A DNA stretch of 64,000 bases from Faecalibacterium sp. An121 (GTDB taxonomy: Bacteria; Bacillota; Clostridia; Oscillospirales; Ruminococcaceae), in NCBI RefSeq assembly GCF_002160915.1, contig NZ_NFLM01000001.1:62001-126000 (forward strand), read 5' to 3'. Positions 24,413-32,053 of this stretch are shown here, one piece after another; within the stretch, counting starts at the first letter, position 1, and each line of letters opens with the position of its first letter. A program made the position numbers and the translations under genes. The notes beneath the pieces were generated by a model. That model saw only the letters and a program-made list of their open reading frames with translations, did no database searches and was not told where the DNA came from.

Positions 24413-25519
24413 TTGAAGATCACAAAGCACATCGCAAGACGGCTGGCGGCTCTGGCCCTGGCCGGGGTCATGACTCTGGCGGCGGCGCCGCAGGCTTTGG
24501 CGGCGGACACCATCGGCGGGGCGGATACCGCACAGGTGCCCGTCAGCCGGGAACTGGAACAGGAAAACTGCATCCAGTGGTTGCTGGACCTGTTTGGCCT
24601 GGGAGGCAGCGACAAGATCACGGTGGATTATCTGAACGTCCGGGGCCAGGGGCTGCGCCGCAACGTGCGGATGGACCTGGTGGACTGCCTGGTGGGCATC
24701 ACCTACACCGAGCTGGGTTCGATCGGCAGCTATGCTGAGATCTCGGACCGGGCCGCCGCCGAGGCATGGAAGGCCCAGGCCATTGCCATCCACTCCTATC
24801 TGGAGTACCAGAACCAGTATGGCTCCTCGGCCAACGCTCTGACCTACACGCCGGTGGACCAGATCCCTTCTGCCACCCGCCGCAAGATGGAAAACGCCAT
24901 CCGGGATGTGGCCGATCTGGTGCTGGTCTATGACAACGGCAGCGGCTGGTCGGTGTGCGACGCGGTGTTCTCCTGCAGCGCCGGCTACAACACCCAGACC
25001 GGGGTGTACGGCACCTGCTCGGCTCTGGATGCCTGGGGCACCGATGTGCCCTACCTGCAAAGCGTCGAAAGCCCCTATGAGGAGCAGTACCACAACATCC
25101 TGCGCCGGGTGATCGGCAAAGATTACCGGATGCTGGAGTACAACGACAGCCGCCACCCGGACGAGCCCTACCGGAGCGCCGACACCAGCCACAAGAGCCT
25201 GGGCGGCTTTGTGCAGTACGATACCCTGGTGGTGAATGGCCGCAGCTACCGCTACCTGAACCAGTTTGTCAGCTCCCGGTACTGCTTCGACTTCACCGCC
25301 GACCAGGACGGCACCCCGGCCATGGCGTACTATGGCTATGGCCACGGTGTGGGGATGAGCCAGTGCGGCGCAGTGGGCTTTGCCCAGGAGCGGGGGTATA
25401 ACTACCGTCAGATCCTGTCCACCTACTACACCGGCACCCGCCTGATGGACAGCAGCGACGGCAGCGTGAGCTCGGGTGGCTGGAATCTGTTCGACTGGCT
25501 GTTCGGCTGGCTGTTCTGA
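24413..25519 (+). CDS. SpoIID/LytB-domain secreted protein
   Basis: A 368-residue exported protein: signal peptide MKITKHIARRLAALALAGVMTLAAAPQALA, then a SpoIID-type domain. Family landmarks are AAAEAWKAQAIAIHSYLEYQ (the KAQAVAARTY-like helix) and YGHGVGMSQCGAVGFAQERGYNYRQILSTYYTGT near the C-terminus. SpoIID proteins are glycan-strand lytic transglycosylases of sporulation or the vegetative wall. AGGAGG (24398-24403) directly abuts the in-frame ATG 24404, so TTG 24413, at 9-base spacing, is the better start. The final codons GCTGGCTGTTC form part of the 69-bp direct repeat that brackets the following GT2 island. Confidence 0.85.
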   Translation: MKITKHIARRLAALALAGVMTLAAAPQALAADTIGGADTAQVPVSRELEQENCIQWLLDLFGLGGSDKITVDYLNVRGQGLRRNVRMDLVDCLVGITYTELGSIGSYAEISDRAAAEAWKAQAIAIHSYLEYQNQYGSSANALTYTPVDQIPSATRRKMENAIRDVADLVLVYDNGSGWSVCDAVFSCSAGYNTQTGVYGTCSALDAWGTDVPYLQSVESPYEEQYHNILRRVIGKDYRMLEYNDSRHPDEPYRSADTSHKSLGGFVQYDTLVVNGRSYRYLNQFVSSRYCFDFTADQDGTPAMAYYGYGHGVGMSQCGAVGFAQERGYNYRQILSTYYTGTRLMDSSDGSVSSGGWNLFDWLFGWLF

Positions 25520-25575
25520 ACAGACCCTCTATAGACTATAAAAAGGCCCGCCCCTGGAAGATGGGGGCGGGCTTT
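25507..25575. repeat. 69-bp direct repeat, copy 1 (flank of GT2 island)
   Basis: Covers the last codons of the SpoIID-like gene, its stop and its terminator. Matches 26823-26891 at 68 of 69 positions (one G/A difference). Repeat period 1,316 bp. Confidence 0.95.
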
Positions 25576-25576
25576 T
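25546..25576 (+). terminator. Terminator after the SpoIID-like gene
   Basis: GCCCGCCCC (25546-25554) with GGGGGCGGGC (25563-25572), then TTTT. A duplicate of this hairpin lies at 26862-26888 within repeat copy 2. Confidence 0.92.
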
Positions 25577-25599
25577 AGCTTGGTCAATTGAGGGAGGCA

Positions 25600-26550
25600 T
25601 TAAATACAGATAGAAATGAAGTACTGTAAAATGTATTTTAAATCGATGAATTTCTTGTTTGAGGTTAGAAGAAAATCTTTAAAGGCAAACAACGACACTT
25701 TTCGATGATTTTTGATAAGCTTTTTCCAGTTGGATGGCTTTATTTTATAGAGCTGCCAAAAGATACTGTTGTATGTTTTAAAAATAAAATAATTTGAACC
25801 AGCAATGATCTCTTTTGAAGCATTATGCGCTATAAAGTAGTCTTTTATTTGATAGGAAGTTTCAATCGTTTTTATTTTTCTTTCAAAGTCATTGCTTTTA
25901 CTTGAAGAACCAATTCGATAATAATAGTGATACATTGGCAGATTGCAGAAGTAAATATCAGGTTCTGCGAAAAAAAGCTGCAATGAAATTACATAATCCT
26001 CGTAATTTCTTAATGAGGGAAAGCGGAACGTATCAAATAATTCTCTTTTAAATAGCTTACAGCACATAGAACCCAAATCGTCTTCTGTTTGATATAAAAC
26101 ATTCAGAATACATTTTTTCCCACTTATTATACCACTTTTTGAATCAGAAAATTGGTTCTTGGAAGTGCCATCTGCAAAATCAATCGAATACGCACATCCG
26201 GTGATATCTCTCTTATATGTATTACAAAGGCTCATAAGCTTTTCACACATACGAGGATCTATCCAATCATCGCTGTCAACAAACATAATATATTCGCCTT
26301 TGCTGCGGTCAATACCGTAATTTCGTGCAATGCCCTGACCCTCGTTTCTTTTGTGGTATGCAATGACTCTTCTGTCTTTTTCTTGGTAAAAGTCGCAGAT
26401 TTTTGAACTTGAATCGGTGCTCCCATCATCTATAAGGATAATTTCTAAGTTTTTGTATGTCTGAGATAATACGGAGTCAATGCATCTATTCAGATAATTT
26501 TCCACATTGTAGACAGGGATAATGATAGAAATCATCGCATTGGTTTCCAT
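25600..26550 (-). CDS. GT2-family glycosyltransferase (AT-rich, probably acquired)
   Basis: A 316-residue inverting glycosyltransferase of the GT-A fold. MISIIIPVYNVENYLNRCIDSVLSQTYKNLEIILIDDGSTDSS (about 6-48) holds the nucleotide-sugar-binding Asp. YIMFVDSDDWIDPRM (about 88-104) holds the DxD-type metal site, and NYEDYVISLQLFF supplies a catalytic-base-like acidic motif (ED). It probably adds a sugar to a surface polysaccharide or teichoic acid. GAGGAGGCAATCC precedes the ATG. Base and codon use are strikingly AT-rich against the GC-rich neighbours, and the gene sits alone between 69-bp direct repeats, so acquisition is very likely. A MITE separates it from its promoter. Confidence 0.9.
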   Translation of the reverse strand: METNAMISIIIPVYNVENYLNRCIDSVLSQTYKNLEIILIDDGSTDSSSKICDFYQEKDRRVIAYHKRNEGQGIARNYGIDRSKGEYIMFVDSDDWIDPRMCEKLMSLCNTYKRDITGCAYSIDFADGTSKNQFSDSKSGIISGKKCILNVLYQTEDDLGSMCCKLFKRELFDTFRFPSLRNYEDYVISLQLFFAEPDIYFCNLPMYHYYYRIGSSSKSNDFERKIKTIETSYQIKDYFIAHNASKEIIAGSNYFIFKTYNSIFWQLYKIKPSNWKKLIKNHRKVSLFAFKDFLLTSNKKFIDLKYILQYFISICI

Positions 26551-26572
26551 GGATTGCCTCCTCTATGCCTAG

Positions 26573-26732
26573 GGTGTATCTGAGAAGTCAAACATGCTGA
26601 GATATTCGCCAAAAAGTGCCAGCTGCAAGGCGCATGAGCGCTGCACTCCTCCATGGAATGCAAGCGAATGCAACGCAGCAGATGGGGCTTTTTGGTAGAA
26701 TAGAACAGCGTGGGGGAGTTTTCAGATACACC
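26573..26732. mobile_element. 160-bp MITE with GGTGTATCTGA terminal inverted repeats
   Basis: Ends GGTGTATCTGA and its inverted copy TCAGATACACC, each flanked by CTAG (26569-26572 and 26733-26736), fitting a 4-bp YTAR-type target duplication as made by IS5-group transposases. No transposase is encoded. The left 73 bp match 48682-48754 (inverted) at 69 of 73 positions. Confidence 0.8.
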
Positions 26733-26771
26733 CTAGTGAACTTAAAGTATATGGCAGAAGTTGGTATAAGA

Positions 26772-26800
26772 ATTATATCAAAAAACCTATTTATTGGCAA
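26772..26800 (-). promoter_or_regulatory. GT2 gene promoter
   Basis: Reverse-strand TTGCCA (26795-26800), 17 bp, TATAAT (26772-26777). The MITE lies between it and the GT2 ATG, in the 5' leader. Confidence 0.8.
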
Positions 26801-26822
26801 GTTTTTTTATAATCCGAAAGAA

Positions 26823-26891
26823 CTGGCTGTTCTGAACAGACCCTCTATAAACTATAAAAAGGCCCGCCCCTGGAAGATGGGGGCGGGCTTT
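26823..26891. repeat. 69-bp direct repeat, copy 2 (flank of GT2 island)
   Basis: Second copy of 25507-25575, including the duplicated terminator hairpin. It now lies just downstream of hflX on the other strand. Confidence 0.95.
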
Positions 26892-26906
26892 GGTCGTATC
26901 CGGAGG

Positions 26907-28169
26907 TCAGACCAGGTAGGGCTGGTAAAGATGCAGGTCCTCCCGCTTGACGATGCCCTCGAGATAGAGGCCGTCGGGGCGGTATTCCTCGGTCAGGACG
27001 CTGCCCCGCTGGCGCATGGGGCCTGCCAGGGACAGGGCATCGTAGGGCAGCAGCACCTGGATGGTGCGCACCCGGTCGGCCAGAAGCTGGTCCAGCCGCT
27101 GCAAAAGGCGGTCCAGGCCCAGGCCGGTCTTGGCGCTGGTCAGCAGGATGTCGGGGTCGAAGGGGGCGGCCCCGGGTTTGTCGCACTTGTTGTAGAGAGT
27201 GATGCGGGGGATATCGGCGCAGTCCAGGCTGTCCAGCACCTGGGCGGTGACGGCCAGCTGCTCCTCCCGCAGCGGATCGGAGGCGTCCGCCACCTGAAGG
27301 ATGACATCCGACCAGGCGGCTTCCTCCAGGGTGCTCTTGAAGGCTTCCACCAGATTATGGGGCAGCCGGGACACAAAGCCGACCGTGTCCACCAGCAGCA
27401 CCGCCATGCCGCTGGGCAGCACCAGCTTGCGGCTGGTGGGGTCCAGGGTGGCGAACAGCATATCCGCTTCGGCCACGCTGGGGCCGCACAAAGCGTTCAT
27501 CAGGCTGGATTTGCCCACGTTGGTGTAACCCACCAGGCTGACCACCGGCATACCGGTCTTGGCCCGGGCCCGGCGGCTCTCCCCGCGGCGCTTTTCCATT
27601 TCGGCCAGACGGGCGGCCAGGGTATCGATGCGGGCGTGGATGTGGCGGCGGTCCAGCTCCAGCTTGGTTTCGCCGGCGCCTCGTCGTGCGCCTGCTCCGC
27701 CGCCCCCGCCGCCGCCCTGGCGGCTGAGGCTTTCGCCCATCCCCTGGAGCCGGGGCAGACGGTACTTCAAAAGGGCCAGCTCGGTCTGCAATTTGCCTTC
27801 CCCGGTCACGGCGCGGCTGCGGAAGATCTCCAGGATCAGCATGGTGCGGTCGATCACTTCCACCCCCACCGCCGTCGAGATGTTGCGGATCTGGCTGCCG
27901 GTCAGCTCACCGTCAAAGACGGCGCACTGGGCCCCCAGCTGCTGGGCGGCGAGGCGCGCTTCCTCCAGCTTGCCGCTGCCCAGAACGGTGCCCGTCTCAG
28001 GAGTGGAGCGCTTTTGCACCACCTCGCCCACCGCTTCCATGTGGTTGGCCTCGCACAGGGCGGCCAGTTCTTTCAGACTGCGCTCGCAGTCAAAGGCCCC
28101 CTGGTCCAGCGCCAGCAGCAGGGTGGGGGTAGGGGGCGTTTCCACCAAAATATCGTATAATTCGCTCAA
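26907..28169 (-). CDS. hflX: GTPase HflX
   Basis: A 420-residue ribosome-binding GTPase that splits or rescues stalled 70S ribosomes under stress. The N-terminal HflX domain (about 10-170) ends in the Gly-rich linker RQGGGGGGGAGARRGAGETKLE. A helical arm follows, then the G domain with G1 GYTNVGKSS (near residue 215), G3 DTVGF and G4 NKCDK. The start TTG 28169 is chosen because AAAGGA lies 6 bases upstream and it overlaps the GNAT stop (TTGA), indicating translational coupling. The terminator-bearing repeat copy 2 lies just downstream. Confidence 0.95.
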   Translation of the reverse strand: MSELYDILVETPPTPTLLLALDQGAFDCERSLKELAALCEANHMEAVGEVVQKRSTPETGTVLGSGKLEEARLAAQQLGAQCAVFDGELTGSQIRNISTAVGVEVIDRTMLILEIFRSRAVTGEGKLQTELALLKYRLPRLQGMGESLSRQGGGGGGGAGARRGAGETKLELDRRHIHARIDTLAARLAEMEKRRGESRRARAKTGMPVVSLVGYTNVGKSSLMNALCGPSVAEADMLFATLDPTSRKLVLPSGMAVLLVDTVGFVSRLPHNLVEAFKSTLEEAAWSDVILQVADASDPLREEQLAVTAQVLDSLDCADIPRITLYNKCDKPGAAPFDPDILLTSAKTGLGLDRLLQRLDQLLADRVRTIQVLLPYDALSLAGPMRQRGSVLTEEYRPDGLYLEGIVKREDLHLYQPYLV

Positions 28170-28780
28170 AGTGTGTCCTTTCTCGTCTGCCAGGCGTCCC
28201 GCGTCAAAAGATAGGTATGGCAGGGCACCGGCGTGCCGTCGAATTTGTGGTAGGTGTCGTCGTGGTGCCAGACAAAGCCCGCCTTCTGCATCACCCGGCC
28301 GCTGGCGGGGTTTTCCACCGCGTGGCAGCAGGCCAGCCACCGGCTGTCCGTCCGGGTGAACCAGTAGTCCACCGCAGCCCGCAATGCCTCGGTGGTATAG
28401 CCTTTGCCCCACCAGGCGCGGCCGATGCAGTAGCCCGGTTCCCACACCCCCTGGGAGGTATCGAAGCCCAGACTGCGCCAGGTTTCGGCGGCCCCGGGCT
28501 CGCCCATCCGGTCGTCGCAAAAGCTCATCGTGCCGAACACCTCGCCGGTGGCCTTGTCCACCAGGCACCAGTGGTAGTAGTCGGAGTTTTGGTACAGCTC
28601 GTCCCAGGCCGTCAGCAGGGCGAAGGTCTCGGTTTCGTCTTTGTGGGGCTCCCACCGCGTATAACGGGTGACGGCCGGGTCGCTGGCCCAGTTGCGGTAC
28701 ATGGCCGGGGCGTCCGCCGGGGCAATGCGGCGGAGAAGCAGCCGGGGCGTTTCGATCTCTTGTGTGCCGGCATGGCGCAT
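28166..28780 (-). CDS. GNAT N-acetyltransferase, RimJ/RimL type
   Basis: A 204-residue acetyl-CoA-dependent acetyltransferase. It opens IETPRLLLRRIAPADAPAMYRNWASDPAVTRYTRWEPH, the usual RimJ/RimL beginning. The pantetheine-binding stretch is EPGYCIGRAWWGKGYTTEALRAAVDYWF, followed by VENPASGRVMQKAGF. These enzymes acetylate protein N-termini or small amines. GGGAGGAATGCACC precedes ATG 28780. It is the first gene of a two-gene operon with hflX (4-bp overlap), and has its own promoter facing away from the methyltransferase gene. Confidence 0.88.
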   Translation of the reverse strand: MRHAGTQEIETPRLLLRRIAPADAPAMYRNWASDPAVTRYTRWEPHKDETETFALLTAWDELYQNSDYYHWCLVDKATGEVFGTMSFCDDRMGEPGAAETWRSLGFDTSQGVWEPGYCIGRAWWGKGYTTEALRAAVDYWFTRTDSRWLACCHAVENPASGRVMQKAGFVWHHDDTYHKFDGTPVPCHTYLLTRDAWQTRKDTL

Positions 28781-28812
28781 GGTGCATTCCTCCCTTGGTT
28801 CATGTGGAGACA

Positions 28813-28841
28813 AATATAGCATATATGCGCCCTTTATGCAA
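28813..28841 (-). promoter_or_regulatory. GNAT-hflX promoter
   Basis: Reverse-strand TTGCAT (28836-28841), 17 bp containing the palindrome GCATATATGC, TATATT (28813-28818). Confidence 0.65.
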
Positions 28842-28848
28842 GAGGCGC

Positions 28849-28876
28849 TTGACAATTTGGCCCGGACCGTTACACT
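28849..28876 (+). promoter_or_regulatory. Promoter of the homocysteine methyltransferase/MTHFR gene
   Basis: TTGACA (28849-28854), 16 bp, TACACT (28871-28876); back-to-back with the GNAT-hflX promoter. No SAM riboswitch fits in the 33-nt leader. Confidence 0.75.
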
Positions 28877-28909
28877 GGTAGCATAAACCACCGAAAGAGA
28901 GACGGAACT

Positions 28910-30691
28910 ATGAAAAATGCGCGTGAGATCCTGAAAGACCGCGTCCTGTTGTTTGACGGGGGGATGGGCACCTATTACAAGGCCCGGCCGGGGCTGGAGT
29001 GCGAACAGGCCAACCTGGAGGACCCGGCGGGCATCCTGGCGGTGCACCGGGAATACCTGGCGGCAGGGGCTCAGGCCCTCAAGACCAATACCTTCGGCCT
29101 GCCCCGGATGGCGGCAGCCCATGTTCCCGGCTGGCAGCAGCTGGCCCGGGCCGGCTGGGAGCTGGGAGCCCAGGCTCTGGCAGAGGCAGGGGGAGAGGGC
29201 GCCCTGTTCGCGGACATGGGGCCCGCCCCCGACACCGAAGCCGACCCCGCTGCCCAGAGCTACAAGGCGGTAGCGGAAGTGTTTTTGGAGCTGGGTGCGG
29301 AAAATTTCCTGTTTGAGACCCTCAGCAGCGACGCCGGCCTGGCCGAAGCTGCGGCCTATATCAAGAGCCGGCGGCCGGACGCCTTTGTGCTGGTATCCTT
29401 TGCGGCGCTGCCCGACGGCTACACCCGGGAGGGCCTGTCCTGCCGGGAGATGGCGGCCCGGATGGCGGCCTGCGGCCAGGTGGACGCCGTGGGCCTGAAC
29501 TGCCTGCTGCCCCCCGGCGCCATGGCCCCGGTGCTGCAAGGGGTGGCGGGCTGCGGGCTGCCGGTATCCGCCATGCCCAACGGAGGCTACCCCCTGGTGA
29601 CCCGCAGCCGTGTGGTCTACCGGGGCAGGCCCGACTACTTTGCCCGGGAGATGTGCCGCATCCGGGCCGGGGGCGCGGTCATCCTGGGAGGGTGCTGCGG
29701 CACGGCTCCCGCCCACATCGCGGCGCTGCGGCAGGCCCTGGAGGAAACGCCCATGCCCATTTGCGGGACCGAAGCTCCGGCCCCGCAGCCCGAGGCCCAG
29801 ATCCTGCCGGCGGTCTCCGACCCCTTCCTGCGCAAGCTGGCCCGGGGGGAGCGGGTGATCGCAGTGGAGCTGGACAGCCCCCGGGACGCCGACCTGACCG
29901 GCTATATGGCCAGCGCCCGGCGGCTGCAGCAGGCCGGGGTGGACGCATTGACCATTGCCGACTGCCCCATTGCCCGGGCCCGTGTGGACGCCAGCCTGAC
30001 CGCCTGCAAGCTGCGGCGGGAGCTGGGGTTGGTGGCCATGCCCCACATGACCTGCCGGGACCGCAACCTGAACGCCATCAAAGCCCTCCTGCTGGGCCTG
30101 TACGCCGAGGGGGTGCGGGAGGTGCTGGCCATCACCGGGGACCCCATCCCCACCGCCGAGCGGGACGAGGTAAAAAGCGTCTACCAGTTCAACTCCCGCA
30201 AGCTGGCGCGGTACATCCACGCGCTGGCGGGGCCGGGGGAGGCCCTGCCGGGGATGACGGTGTTCGGGGCGCTGAACCTCAACGCCCGCAACTTCGACGT
30301 AGAACTGCGCCGCGCCCAAGAAAAACAGGACAGCGGGATGGCGGGCTTTTTGACCCAGCCGGTGCTGTCGGCCCGGGCGGTGGATAACCTGCGCGCCGCC
30401 CGCGCCGCCCTGCCGGGGGCCAAACTGCTGGCCGGCATCATGCCGGTGGTCAGCCACCGCAACGCCCTGTACATGGAAAATGAGATCAACGGCATCCACG
30501 TGGAGGACAGCATCATCCGCCGGTACGAAGGGGCCGACCGGGCCCGGGGCGAGGAGCTGGGCCTGGAGATCTCGCTGGAGATGGCGCGGGCCGCCGGGCC
30601 CTGGGCCGACGGCTTTTACCTGATGACTCCCTTGGGCCGGGTGGGGCTGATGGAAAAGCTGGTGCAGGCCATCCGCCGGGAGGGACTGTGA
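28910..30691 (+). CDS. Bifunctional homocysteine S-methyltransferase / methylenetetrahydrofolate reductase
   Basis: A 593-residue YitJ-type fusion for the methionine/one-carbon cycle. The N-terminal homocysteine methyltransferase domain (about 1-290) shows FDGGMGTYYKA, ALKTNTFG and the zinc ligands in VGLNC and LGGCCGTAPAHI. The C-terminal MTHFR domain (about 310-593) shows VIAVELDSPRDAD, MPHMTCRDRN (FAD/folate site), VLAITGDPIP and GFLTQPVLSARAVDNL. The protein could both make 5-methyl-THF and pass its methyl to homocysteine, although these dual enzymes may depend on other Met synthases. It is monocistronic. Confidence 0.94.
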   Translation: MKNAREILKDRVLLFDGGMGTYYKARPGLECEQANLEDPAGILAVHREYLAAGAQALKTNTFGLPRMAAAHVPGWQQLARAGWELGAQALAEAGGEGALFADMGPAPDTEADPAAQSYKAVAEVFLELGAENFLFETLSSDAGLAEAAAYIKSRRPDAFVLVSFAALPDGYTREGLSCREMAARMAACGQVDAVGLNCLLPPGAMAPVLQGVAGCGLPVSAMPNGGYPLVTRSRVVYRGRPDYFAREMCRIRAGGAVILGGCCGTAPAHIAALRQALEETPMPICGTEAPAPQPEAQILPAVSDPFLRKLARGERVIAVELDSPRDADLTGYMASARRLQQAGVDALTIADCPIARARVDASLTACKLRRELGLVAMPHMTCRDRNLNAIKALLLGLYAEGVREVLAITGDPIPTAERDEVKSVYQFNSRKLARYIHALAGPGEALPGMTVFGALNLNARNFDVELRRAQEKQDSGMAGFLTQPVLSARAVDNLRAARAALPGAKLLAGIMPVVSHRNALYMENEINGIHVEDSIIRRYEGADRARGEELGLEISLEMARAAGPWADGFYLMTPLGRVGLMEKLVQAIRREGL

Positions 30692-30698
30692 ACCGGCC

Positions 30699-30727
30699 TT
30701 GACAAGCGGGCCGCCGCACACTATAAT
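30699..30727 (+). promoter_or_regulatory. Promoter of the ZIP transporter gene
   Basis: TTGACA (30699-30704), 17 bp, TATAAT (30722-30727). The leader is about 165 nt, with a GGCCGC/GCGGCC hairpin followed by TTT. Confidence 0.88.
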
Positions 30728-30853
30728 GGAGCCAGAGGGCCGCTCGCAAAGCTGGGGCGGCCTTTGGCTGGACTTTCTGGTTTGCTGCAACAAACTAGAA
30801 ACCTAGAAGATTGTGTGCCCGACTCACGGACAGGGCGTGGAAAGGAGAATAGA

Positions 30854-30874
30854 ATGGAGGGAAGAAGCAACTGA
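30854..30874 (+). CDS. Possible 6-codon leader ORF upstream of the ZIP gene
   Basis: ATG-GAG-GGA-AGA-AGC-AAC-TGA (MEGRSN) preceded by a strong AAAGGAG six bases upstream and ending 21 bases before the ZIP start. Could be a leader peptide; may also be chance. Confidence 0.3.
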   Translation: MEGRSN

Positions 30875-30895
30875 ATAGAAACGAGGTAACGATTT

Positions 30896-31684
30896 ATGCT
30901 GAGCAAAGTCATGTGGGGGATACTGATCCCCTTTTTGGGCACTTCTTTGGGGGCGGGATGCGTCTTTTTGATGCGGCGGCAGCTGCATGAGCTGGTGCGG
31001 CGGGGGCTGACCGGGTTTGCCGCCGGCGTGATGGTGGCGGCGTCGGTGTGGAGCCTGCTGATCCCCGCGCTGGAGGAAGCCGGAGCCGCCGGCATGGGGG
31101 TATGGTCCTTCGTGCCTGCCGCCGGTGGATTCTGGGCGGGCGTGCTGTTTTTGCTGGCGCTGGATCATCTGATCCCCCACCTGCACCAGAATGCCCGCCG
31201 GCCCGAGGGGCCGCCCGCCCGGCTGCCCCGCATCACCATGATGATGCTGGCGGTGACGCTCCACAACATCCCCGAGGGGATGGCGGTAGGGGTGGTGTAC
31301 GCGGGATATCTCACCGGTGCGGCGGATATCTCGGCGGCGGGGGCCCTGGCTTTGTCGCTGGGCATTGCCATCCAGAACTTCCCCGAGGGTGCCATCGTAT
31401 CCATGCCCCTGCGGGCTGAGGGCGCGTCCCGGCGGCGTGCCTTTGCGGATGGGGTGCTGTCCGGCATCGTGGAGCCGTTGGCCGCGGTGTTCACTATCCT
31501 GGCCGCCGAACTGGTCCTGCCCGCCCTGCCCTGGCTGCTGGCCTTTGCAGCGGGAGCCATGCTGTATGTGGTGGTGGAGGAACTGGTGCCCGAGATGGCC
31601 AGCGGACAGCATTCGGACATTGGCCCGATGGCTTTTGCGGCGGGCTTCACCCTTATGATGGCCCTGGACGTGGCTCTGGGATGA
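30896..31684 (+). CDS. ZIP-family divalent metal transporter
   Basis: A 262-residue importer with eight hydrophobic helices. The TM4 and TM5 metal-site motifs are readable: TLHNIPEGMAVGVVY (HNxPEG) and AIQNFPEGAIVSMPLR (xNxPEG). A His-containing loop lies at HLHQN. ZIP proteins move zinc (or iron/manganese) into the cytoplasm. The start at ATG 30896 has CGAGGTAACGATTT upstream. An HMA protein follows 21 bp downstream in the same operon, and the znu ABC operon lies nearby, convergent. So zinc or another transition metal is the likely cargo. Confidence 0.92.
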   Translation: MLSKVMWGILIPFLGTSLGAGCVFLMRRQLHELVRRGLTGFAAGVMVAASVWSLLIPALEEAGAAGMGVWSFVPAAGGFWAGVLFLLALDHLIPHLHQNARRPEGPPARLPRITMMMLAVTLHNIPEGMAVGVVYAGYLTGAADISAAGALALSLGIAIQNFPEGAIVSMPLRAEGASRRRAFADGVLSGIVEPLAAVFTILAAELVLPALPWLLAFAAGAMLYVVVEELVPEMASGQHSDIGPMAFAAGFTLMMALDVALG

Positions 31685-31705
31685 GACAACAAGGAGGACG
31701 GAACG

Positions 31706-31960
31706 ATGTACAAGACGACCGCGAAGATCGACGGGATGGCCTGCGGGATGTGCGAGGCCCATGTGAACGAGACGGTGCGCAAAGCTTTTGCGGTGGAGAA
31801 GGTCACCTCCTCCCACCGGCAGGGCACCTGCACCATCCTGTCCCGGCAGCCCATTGAGGAGCAGGCCCTGGCCGCCGCCCTGGAGCCCACCGGCTACCGT
31901 GTGGTATCGGCCCAGTGCCAGCCCTATGAGAAGAAGGGCCTGTTCGGCTTTGGACGCTGA
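31706..31960 (+). CDS. HMA (heavy-metal-associated) domain protein
   Basis: An 84-residue single-domain protein with the ferredoxin-like HMA fold. It starts MYKTTAKIDGMACGMCEAHVNETVRK, where GMxCxxC is the metal-binding loop (Cys at about 13 and 16). The C-terminal strand FGFGR tail is short. It is probably a copper- or zinc-binding chaperone or regulator. It lies 21 bp after the ZIP gene and shares its transcript. Directly after it is a 47-nt perfect palindrome terminator. CopZ-like sequences usually have MxCxxC with different flanks, so zinc binding here is not excluded. Confidence 0.88.
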   Translation: MYKTTAKIDGMACGMCEAHVNETVRKAFAVEKVTSSHRQGTCTILSRQPIEEQALAAALEPTGYRVVSAQCQPYEKKGLFGFGR

Positions 31961-32007
31961 TACGCTGCAAAAAAGACCGCCGATCAGGCGGTCTTTTTTG
32001 CAGCGTA
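31961..32007. terminator. Perfect 47-nt palindromic bidirectional terminator
   Basis: Arms of 21 nt (31961-31981 and 31987-32007) are exact inverted copies around GATCA, with A6/T6 blocks inside the arms, so it can end transcripts from both strands (HMA gene and znu operon). Confidence 0.92.
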
Positions 32008-32051
32008 TGTGTCCCGTCCATCCGCACATGTCGGCTGGACAGGACTTTTTT
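32006..32051 (+). repeat. 46-nt hairpin repeat, copy 2
   Basis: Matches 3781-3826 at 45 of 46 positions (T to C in the stem). Overlaps the end of the preceding palindrome by 2 nt and sits just beyond the stop of the znu-operon lipoprotein. Confidence 0.85.
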
Positions 32052-32053
32052 GC

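Noticed and set aside
25600-26550. Phage or integrative element carrying the GT2 gene
   Set aside because: No integrase, att site or phage gene; only direct repeats made of the local terminator.
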